Of a stretch of 64,000 nt of DNA, positions 58,514 through 64,000 are shown piece after piece. The position numbers were made by a program, and so were the translations under genes. Origin of the DNA: Tabrizicola_A sp965284335 (lineage in GTDB: Bacteria > Pseudomonadota > Alphaproteobacteria > Rhodobacterales > Rhodobacteraceae); assembly GCF_965284335.1 (NCBI RefSeq), contig NZ_OZ260076.1; one strand, written 5' to 3'. How positions within the stretch are numbered: position 1 is the first letter of the stretch; every line of letters starts with the position of its first letter. The notes beneath the pieces were generated by a model that ran no database searches, was not told the origin of the DNA, and was given only the letters and a program-made list of their open reading frames with translations.

Positions 58514-60021
58514 CCATCGACTTTGTCGTTCGTCCTTGCCCCCCGCAGGCCCGCCCTGCGGCTCAGGAGCAATTGGCTTGGCGCTTGGCCGAATTGGCCG
58601 CCGCGCCGCGGCCGGTTGATCCTGACGCAGCCGATCTGGTGGGCTGTCGGCTGATCGACAATATGGCGGTGGCCATTGCCTCGTTGAACCGCCAGCCGGT
58701 TGTGGTGGCGCGGGCGCAATCGCTGTGCTTTGCCACGGCGCGGGGCGCGCGGATCATCGGGCTTGCTGCCGATCAACGGGCGCAATGCATTTGGGCCGCC
58801 TTTGCCAATGCAACGGCGGTGCGCGAGTTGGACTTTCACGACAGCTATTTCGCGCTGGACAGCAGCCATCCAGCCGATTGCATCATGTCTTTGCTGGCCG
58901 TGGCGCAAGAGGCGCGCTGTTCTGGTGCGGATTTGGTGCGCGGCATCTTGGTGGCCTATGAGGTGCAAACCGCGCTTGTCCGGGGCCTGCCGCTGCAACA
59001 CCACCGTATTGACCATGTCGCCCATCTGGGGCCTGCCATTGCGGCGGGGCTGGGGGCCATGCTGGGCCTGAGCGTCCCGGTGATTTATCAGGCGATCAAT
59101 CTGGCCGCGCATCTGTCTTTGGGCACCCGTCAGGTGCGCAAGGGGCATATCACCTCGTGGAAGGCATCAGCCCCCGGCCATATCGGCAAATCCGCCATCG
59201 AGGCGATTGACCGCGCCATGCGCGGCGAGGCCGGACCTTCGCCGATTTATGAGGGCGATTATGGCATTCTGGCCGTGCTTTTGGGCGGCAAGGAAGGCGC
59301 CTTCAGCCTGCCCGCCGCCGATGCCCCTTGCCGGGCCATTCTGGACACCCTGCCAAAGGCGCATTCCGCCGGATATCACGGGCAGGCGATCATTGACCTG
59401 GCGCTGCGCCTGCACGGGCGCTTGGGCGATCTGTCGCAGATTGCCTCGGTCACGCTGCATACCAAACGCATGACCCATGTGGTGATGGGGTCAGGCTCGG
59501 GCGATCTGGACAAATGGGATCCAAAAGCCTCGCGCGAGACGCTGGATCACAGCGCGCCGTTTCAGTTTGCCCGCGCATTGGTGGATGGCGCATGGCACCA
59601 CGACCGCAGCTATAACCCGACGCTGATTGCTGATCCCGATTTCGTGGCGCTCTGGCGCAAGGTTGAAACGGTGGAAGACCCCGAATGGAACCGCCGTTTC
59701 GACGCGGCCAGCCCGATCGAAAAAGATCACGGCGCGCGGGCGGTCATTCGTTTTGCCGATGGCCGGATCGTTGAACAGGAACTGGCCGTCGCAGATTCGC
59801 ATCCACGCGGTGCCGCCCCTTGGGGGTTTGAGGATTACTACAATAAATTCAAAGCCCTGACCGCTGATTTCGTGTCCGAAAGCGCGGGGCAGGCCTTTGT
59901 GCAACAGGCGCGGGGCCTGTCATCCTTGGATGCCGCAACATTGCACGATCTGGGGTTGGAGGCCGATCTTTGCCCCGCCGTCGCAGGCCCGCGCGGGCTG
60001 TTTGACAGGGGGCAGGCGTGA
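58510..60021 (+). CDS. MmgE/PrpD family protein 4, closest to 2-methylcitrate dehydratase
   Basis: This 503-residue protein is the member here that most resembles classical PrpD: VRELDFHDSYFALDSSHPAD near residue 104, SWKASAPGHIGKSAIEA near 217, and a PrpD-like C-terminal region HTKRMTHVVMGSGS followed by DPKASRETLDHSAPFQFA and GAWHHDRSYNP. A dehydration of a 2-methylcitrate-like hydroxy-tricarboxylate is therefore the best guess. No prpB, prpC or acnD gene is beside it, so the canonical methylcitrate cycle is not encoded here. The GTG start overlaps tctA by 4 bp. Confidence 0.88.
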   Translation: MTIDFVVRPCPPQARPAAQEQLAWRLAELAAAPRPVDPDAADLVGCRLIDNMAVAIASLNRQPVVVARAQSLCFATARGARIIGLAADQRAQCIWAAFANATAVRELDFHDSYFALDSSHPADCIMSLLAVAQEARCSGADLVRGILVAYEVQTALVRGLPLQHHRIDHVAHLGPAIAAGLGAMLGLSVPVIYQAINLAAHLSLGTRQVRKGHITSWKASAPGHIGKSAIEAIDRAMRGEAGPSPIYEGDYGILAVLLGGKEGAFSLPAADAPCRAILDTLPKAHSAGYHGQAIIDLALRLHGRLGDLSQIASVTLHTKRMTHVVMGSGSGDLDKWDPKASRETLDHSAPFQFARALVDGAWHHDRSYNPTLIADPDFVALWRKVETVEDPEWNRRFDAASPIEKDHGARAVIRFADGRIVEQELAVADSHPRGAAPWGFEDYYNKFKALTADFVSESAGQAFVQQARGLSSLDAATLHDLGLEADLCPAVAGPRGLFDRGQA

Positions 60022-61625
60022 CCCCCCGGCCCGCCACAGTCTCGCCTCAGGCGGTGATGGACCGCCTACGTGCGGCCCCTGCCGGGGAATGGGCTTTTAT
60101 AGACCTGCGCGAAGAGGGCGAGGCCGCCGAGGGCCACCCCTTTGGCTCGGTCAATCTGCCCTATAGCCGGTTGGAGTTGGAGCTTGGCGCTTTGGTGCCC
60201 CGGCCAGATACGCCGCTGGTCTTGTTGGATGGCGGCAATCTTGAAGGCGGCAAGGATCTGGCGGCGCGGGCGGCCTTGCGTCTTGCGGCTTTGGGATATC
60301 ATCAGCTGTCCATCGTAAAGGGCGGGGCCTTGGGCTGGGAGGCGGCGGGATTGCCGCTGTTCAAGGGCGTGCACACATGGTCAAAGGCCTTTGGCGAATG
60401 GGTGCAGCATGAATTCGACGTGCCCGAGATTGGCCCGCAAGAGCTGGCCGAACAGCGCGCGCTGGCCACGCCGCCTGTGCTGATTGACGGGCGGCCCTTG
60501 GCCGAACATCGCGCCTTTACCCTGCCCGGCGCGCTGAATTGTCCGAATGCCGATCTGCCCTTGGCCCTGCCCGCGCTGGCAGAGGCGGATTTGCCGGTGA
60601 TCGTCCATTGCGCGGGGCGCACCCGGTCGATCATTGGGGCGCAAACCTTGCGGGATTTTGGCCTGCCAAACCCGGTGATGGCGCTGCGCGATGGCACCCA
60701 AGGCTGGGAACTCGCGGGGTTTCAGCGTGACATCGGGGCCAACCGCCCGATGCCTGCCCCCTCGGCCAGCCAAATCGCCGACGCAACCGCCCGCGCCAAG
60801 GCGGTGATTGCGGCCCATGGGCTGCCGACGCTGACCGCCGAGGACTTGCAGGCATGGCTGGCTGACCCAACCCGCACCACCTATCTGTTCGATCCGCGCA
60901 GCGATGGCACGCCACCCAGCGGGTTTCGCGCCGCCCCCGGCACCACATTGGTGCAGCAAACCGACCGTTTCATCGCCGTAAAGGGCGCGCGCGTTGTGCT
61001 GTGGGACCCCAGCTTGGTGCGGTCAACCTTTGCCGCGCTGTGGCTGAAGCGCATGGGGATCATGGCCCATGTGCTTTTGGAGCCGCCCCAGCCAGCCCCC
61101 CCCGCCACGGGCCTGCCCCTGCCCCCAGTGCCGCATGCCTTGGATGCGCCCGCGCTTAAGGCCGCGCTGGCGCAAGGCGCGCTGGTGCTGGATCTGCGCC
61201 CGGTTGCGGCCTTTCGTGCCGCCCATCTGGCCAAGGCCCGCCGCGCCATTCGCCCACGGATCCCGGCCTTGGGCTTGGCGGAGAACAGTAAGATCGTGCT
61301 GGTGGCCAGAGACAGCGCGCGCGCCGCACTGGTCGCCCATGATCTAACCGCCGCAGGCCATGCGGTGCTTGGCCTCACCTCAGACCCCAAGCTTTGGCAA
61401 GACCATGGCCTGCCCCTTGGCCAAAGCTTGGCCGATGCCCCCTTGGACGACCCCGAAACCGTGCAATTCTGCGCAGGCCGCCACAGCGGCAACCTCGAAG
61501 ATGCGCGGCTTTATCTGGCTTGGGAAACCGGGCTGCTGGACCGTTTGTCAGCGGCTGGACTTACCCCATGGCCCACCCTATTGCCCCACCAAAGACCACA
61601 AGCAGGAGCCCAGACATGGCTGTGA
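60018..61625 (+). CDS. Four-domain rhodanese-related sulfurtransferase
   Basis: This 535-residue cytoplasmic protein contains four rhodanese-like domains, at about residues 5-115, 135-237, 270-360 and 372-455. Only the second has an active-site loop with cysteine: Cys198 in VHCAGRTRS. The equivalent loops of domains 1, 3 and 4 read LLDGGN, LWDPSLVRS and VARDSARA, so they are inactive and probably structural. It may transfer a persulfide sulfur released from, or to, a substrate of the locus. The GTG start overlaps prpD4 by 4 bp; the end overlaps prpD5 by 10 bp. Confidence 0.88.
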   Translation: MTPRPATVSPQAVMDRLRAAPAGEWAFIDLREEGEAAEGHPFGSVNLPYSRLELELGALVPRPDTPLVLLDGGNLEGGKDLAARAALRLAALGYHQLSIVKGGALGWEAAGLPLFKGVHTWSKAFGEWVQHEFDVPEIGPQELAEQRALATPPVLIDGRPLAEHRAFTLPGALNCPNADLPLALPALAEADLPVIVHCAGRTRSIIGAQTLRDFGLPNPVMALRDGTQGWELAGFQRDIGANRPMPAPSASQIADATARAKAVIAAHGLPTLTAEDLQAWLADPTRTTYLFDPRSDGTPPSGFRAAPGTTLVQQTDRFIAVKGARVVLWDPSLVRSTFAALWLKRMGIMAHVLLEPPQPAPPATGLPLPPVPHALDAPALKAALAQGALVLDLRPVAAFRAAHLAKARRAIRPRIPALGLAENSKIVLVARDSARAALVAHDLTAAGHAVLGLTSDPKLWQDHGLPLGQSLADAPLDDPETVQFCAGRHSGNLEDARLYLAWETGLLDRLSAAGLTPWPTLLPHQRPQAGAQTWL

Positions 61626-63043
61626 CGAGCAACGATTTCGCCCGCATCCCCGATGAGATGACCATCACCGAGGATGCTGCCACATTCATCGAAGGTCTGC
61701 GCCATGACCATATTCCCGCCGAAGCGATCCGCATCGGCCTGCGCTGCATTCTGGATGCTGCGGGTCTTTATGTGGCGGGCAGCGAAGAACACTCGGTGCA
61801 TATGCTGATCGACGAGGCCCGCGACATCGGCGGGCGCGCAGATGCCCGGCTGCTAGGCGGGGCGGGGCTGAAGGTGCCGGTTGGCATGGCCGCCCGTGTC
61901 TTGGGCACCGCAGGCCATGCCCATGACTGGGACGACACCCAAGTGTCGGTGGACCCGGCACATGTCTATGGCCTCTTGACCCATCCCACGATTCCGCCGC
62001 TGACCGCTGCGCTGACCGTGGGCCAAATGCTGGGCGGTATTGATGGCAAACGGCTGATGACCGCCTTTCAGGCGGGCGTCGAGGTGGAAAGCAAAATCTC
62101 GGAATGGATGCTGCCGCAACATTATCTGAGCGGCAAGCACAGCTCTGGCACAGTGGGCACCTTTGGCGCCTTTGCCGCCGCCGCATGGCTTTTGGGCCTA
62201 AAGGGCCGGGAACTGCGCCATGGCTTTGGCATCGCCGCCAGCTTCGCCTCGGGCATTCGGTGCAATTTTGGCACCATGACAAAGCCCCTGCATGTGGGCC
62301 GCGCCAGCGAAAACGGCGTAACGGCGGCGCTTTTGGCCAAACGCGGCTATACCGCCGACCCCGCAGCGCTCGACGGGCCATGGGGCTTTTTGGCCGTGAT
62401 GGGCGGCGGCGTCAGCCCCGAGAAAATGGCCCAAGGCTTTGGCAAAACCTGGTCGATTGTCGAGCCGGGCGTGTCGATCAAACCCTATCCTTGCGGGATC
62501 CTGACCCATCCCACGATGGACCTGATGCTGCGCTTGGTGACCGAGGCCGATGTCAAACCCGAAGAGATCGAAACCATCTCGATCCATGCCGGAACCAATA
62601 TCCTCAAACCCATCCGCTACCCCATCGCCAGCAATCACCTTGAAGCGAAATTCTCGCTGCCCGCCGAAGTGTCGATGATCGCGCTGGTGCGCCAAGCGGG
62701 CAAACGCGAATTCTCCGATGAATTTGTCGCCTCCAGCGCAATGCAAGACATGCAGCGGCGGGTGAAAACCCAGTTTGATCCCAAGATCGAAGCGATGGGC
62801 TTTGACAAGGTCCGCTCGCGCATCACGATCCATCGCAAGGATGGCAGCCTGGTCGAAGGCTGGGCCGACGAACGCTATCGCGGCGGCCCCGACAATCCGA
62901 TGACCGATGCCGAGGTCGAGGCCAAGATGCGCTCGTGCTGCGCCGGGGTGCTGGACAGCGCCGCCCAAGATCGGCTGATCGCCGCCGTCTGGGGCATCGA
63001 ATCTGCCGCAGATGCCAGCGCGATTGTGGGTCTGATGCCCTAA
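61616..63043 (+). CDS. MmgE/PrpD family protein 5
   Basis: This 475-residue member belongs to the subgroup with AGHAHDWDDTQVSVD near residue 101, SGKHSSGTVGTFGAFAAAAWL near 172, and SGIRCNFGTMTKPLHVGRASE near 214. This subgroup resembles iminodisuccinate epimerase/cis-aconitate decarboxylase-like proteins more than PrpD. The start at 61616 follows AGGAG. It is the last gene of the tctCBA operon, followed by a G/C-rich hairpin with a T-run. The reaction is unknown; epimerisation or decarboxylation of a polycarboxylate is plausible. Confidence 0.87.
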   Translation: MAVTSNDFARIPDEMTITEDAATFIEGLRHDHIPAEAIRIGLRCILDAAGLYVAGSEEHSVHMLIDEARDIGGRADARLLGGAGLKVPVGMAARVLGTAGHAHDWDDTQVSVDPAHVYGLLTHPTIPPLTAALTVGQMLGGIDGKRLMTAFQAGVEVESKISEWMLPQHYLSGKHSSGTVGTFGAFAAAAWLLGLKGRELRHGFGIAASFASGIRCNFGTMTKPLHVGRASENGVTAALLAKRGYTADPAALDGPWGFLAVMGGGVSPEKMAQGFGKTWSIVEPGVSIKPYPCGILTHPTMDLMLRLVTEADVKPEEIETISIHAGTNILKPIRYPIASNHLEAKFSLPAEVSMIALVRQAGKREFSDEFVASSAMQDMQRRVKTQFDPKIEAMGFDKVRSRITIHRKDGSLVEGWADERYRGGPDNPMTDAEVEAKMRSCCAGVLDSAAQDRLIAAVWGIESAADASAIVGLMP

Positions 63044-63135
63044 GGCAGCGCAAAACGGGGCTAACCCTTACAATCGCCCGCTTTGCGAACTGGCGTTGAA
63101 TTGGGGATTTAGACCAAGATGAAAGGGCTTGCGCC

Positions 63136-63198
63136 TTGCGAAATACTCCGCGGGGGTGAATGGCCGCAGGCCAGAGGGGGGCGCGCAGCCCCCCTTTT
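63136..63198 (+). terminator. Terminator-like repeat element after prpD5
   Basis: GGGGGGC (63176-63182) pairs with GCCCCCC (63188-63194) around GCGCA and is followed by TTTT (63195-63198). It is preceded by CGAAATACTCCGCGGGGGTG and GGCCGCAGGCC. I recall this combination as a frequent intergenic repeat in Rhodobacteraceae. The rest of the 257-bp gap before accD holds no evident gene. Confidence 0.55.
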
Positions 63199-63300
63199 GC
63201 GCCCCACCAATGCGCGGCCTTGCCCAAAGCATCCCACGGCGTTGCAATTCGCCCCCCCTAAGGCTATCTGAAAGCCTGAAATGACCGCAGGGCATAGGCG

Positions 63301-64000
63301 ATGAACTGGATTTCGAATTACGTCCGACCAAAGATCAACTCGCTGTTTTCGCGCCGCGAGGTGCCGGAAAACCTGTGGACCAAATGCTCTGAATGCGGAA
63401 CCATGCTGTTTCACCGCGAATTGGCGGGCAATCTGAATGTCTGCACGTCCTGCGATCATCACATGGCGATCACGCCGCGGGACCGGTTCACCAGCCTCTT
63501 TGACGGCGGGATTTTCACCGAGGTGAAGGTGCCCGAACCCGCCGCCGACCCTTTGCATTTCCGCGATCAAAAGAAATATCCCGACCGGCTTAAGGCCGCG
63601 CAAAAGGCCAGTGGCGAGCGTGAGGCGATGCTGGTGGTCGAGGGCGAGATGGGCCGCACCCCGATTGTCGCGGCGGCGCAGGATTTCAGCTTTATGGCAG
63701 GCTCCATGGGCCTTTACGTCGGCAATGCCATTCTGGCGGGGGCCGAGCGGGCGGTGCAGCTAAGGCGGCCTTTCGTGCTGTTTTCCGCCGCAGGCGGGGC
63801 GCGGATGCAGGAAGGCATCCTGTCACTCATGCAGATGCCGCGCACCACGGTTGCGGTGCAGATGTTGAAAGAGGCGGGGCTGCCCTATATCGTCGTCCTG
63901 ACCCATCCGACCACCGGGGGTGTCACCGCAAGCTATGCCATGCTGGGCGATGTGCAGATTGCCGAGCCTAATGCTCTGATCGGCTTTGCCGGTGCCCGGG
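63301..64000 (+). CDS. accD: Acetyl-CoA carboxylase carboxyltransferase subunit beta (partial)
   Basis: The first 233 codons of AccD are present and the gene runs off the window. AccD pairs with AccA to transfer carboxyl from biotin to acetyl-CoA in fatty acid synthesis. The zinc ribbon cysteines Cys29, Cys32, Cys48 and Cys51 (CSEC and CTSC) are intact. The carboxyltransferase core with FVLFSAAGGARMQEGILSLMQM and THPTTGGVTASYAM is also intact. It marks the right border of the catabolic island. Confidence 0.97.
   Translation, partial: MNWISNYVRPKINSLFSRREVPENLWTKCSECGTMLFHRELAGNLNVCTSCDHHMAITPRDRFTSLFDGGIFTEVKVPEPAADPLHFRDQKKYPDRLKAAQKASGEREAMLVVEGEMGRTPIVAAAQDFSFMAGSMGLYVGNAILAGAERAVQLRRPFVLFSAAGGARMQEGILSLMQMPRTTVAVQMLKEAGLPYIVVLTHPTTGGVTASYAMLGDVQIAEPNALIGFAGAR

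Noticed and set aside
58510..60021. Calling the locus a methylcitrate cycle because of the PrpD-like gene
   Set aside because: prpC (methylcitrate synthase), prpB (methylisocitrate lyase) and acnD are absent from the window, and four other divergent PrpD-family genes plus TctABC and rhodanese point to a different pathway.

Overview
The window is GC-rich DNA from an alphaproteobacterium, almost certainly a member of the Rhodobacteraceae/Paracoccaceae. Evidence for this is the RpoE-ChrR pair beside an amine oxidase/DUF1365/SDR operon (the arrangement known from Rhodobacter sphaeroides), the dapB-rbfA-truB-rpsO-pnp gene order, the gltD-gltB order and the intergenic repeat types. A BciA-type 8-vinyl reductase gene implies that the organism, or a recent ancestor, makes bacteriochlorophyll.

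The left two thirds (1-44474) are mainly chromosomal housekeeping genes. They cover a complex I NDUFA9-like protein and uppP; glutamate synthase (gltD, a secreted protein, gltB); rsmD and a ferredoxin-reductase-like flavoprotein divergent from a Prx5 peroxiredoxin; the singlet-oxygen regulators chrR and rpoE divergent from a three-gene lipid/stress operon; rsmB; a DUF1674 protein; dapB; rbfA, a phosphodiester glycosidase, truB and a DUF1643 gene; an RTX protein; rpsO, bciA and pnp; FkbM; dadA; a 1-Cys peroxiredoxin; an aldehyde dehydrogenase; rnr; a lytic transglycosylase; cytochrome c-prime; three tandem I78-type lipoproteins; a class III alcohol dehydrogenase with an overlapping NYN/LOTUS gene; an acetolactate-synthase-like enzyme; an orphan polysaccharide export lipoprotein; tRNA-Lys; and dapF-mtaB.

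From 44471 to 63043, between mtaB and accD, lies an 18.5-kb catabolic island. Its left part is a GntR-tcuA-tcuB operon (tricarballylate oxidation) divergent from an AbrB-type membrane protein. Its right part holds five MmgE/PrpD-family genes, a second GntR regulator, a TauE-type permease, an SDR-fold protein lacking the usual catalytic residues, a tripartite tricarboxylate transporter (tctCBA) and a four-domain rhodanese with a single active-site cysteine. Two divergent promoter regions in the right part carry almost identical 15-bp sites (TGTCTACGATTNACA), so the second GntR protein probably controls all four transcription units there. The combined picture is uptake of a polycarboxylate, several dehydratase/epimerase/decarboxylase-type steps and handling of sulfur. 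The substrate is not identifiable from sequence; a branched tricarboxylate or a sulfur-substituted polycarboxylate is my inference.

The window ends inside accD. I saw no insertion sequence, integrase, CRISPR array or rRNA gene.
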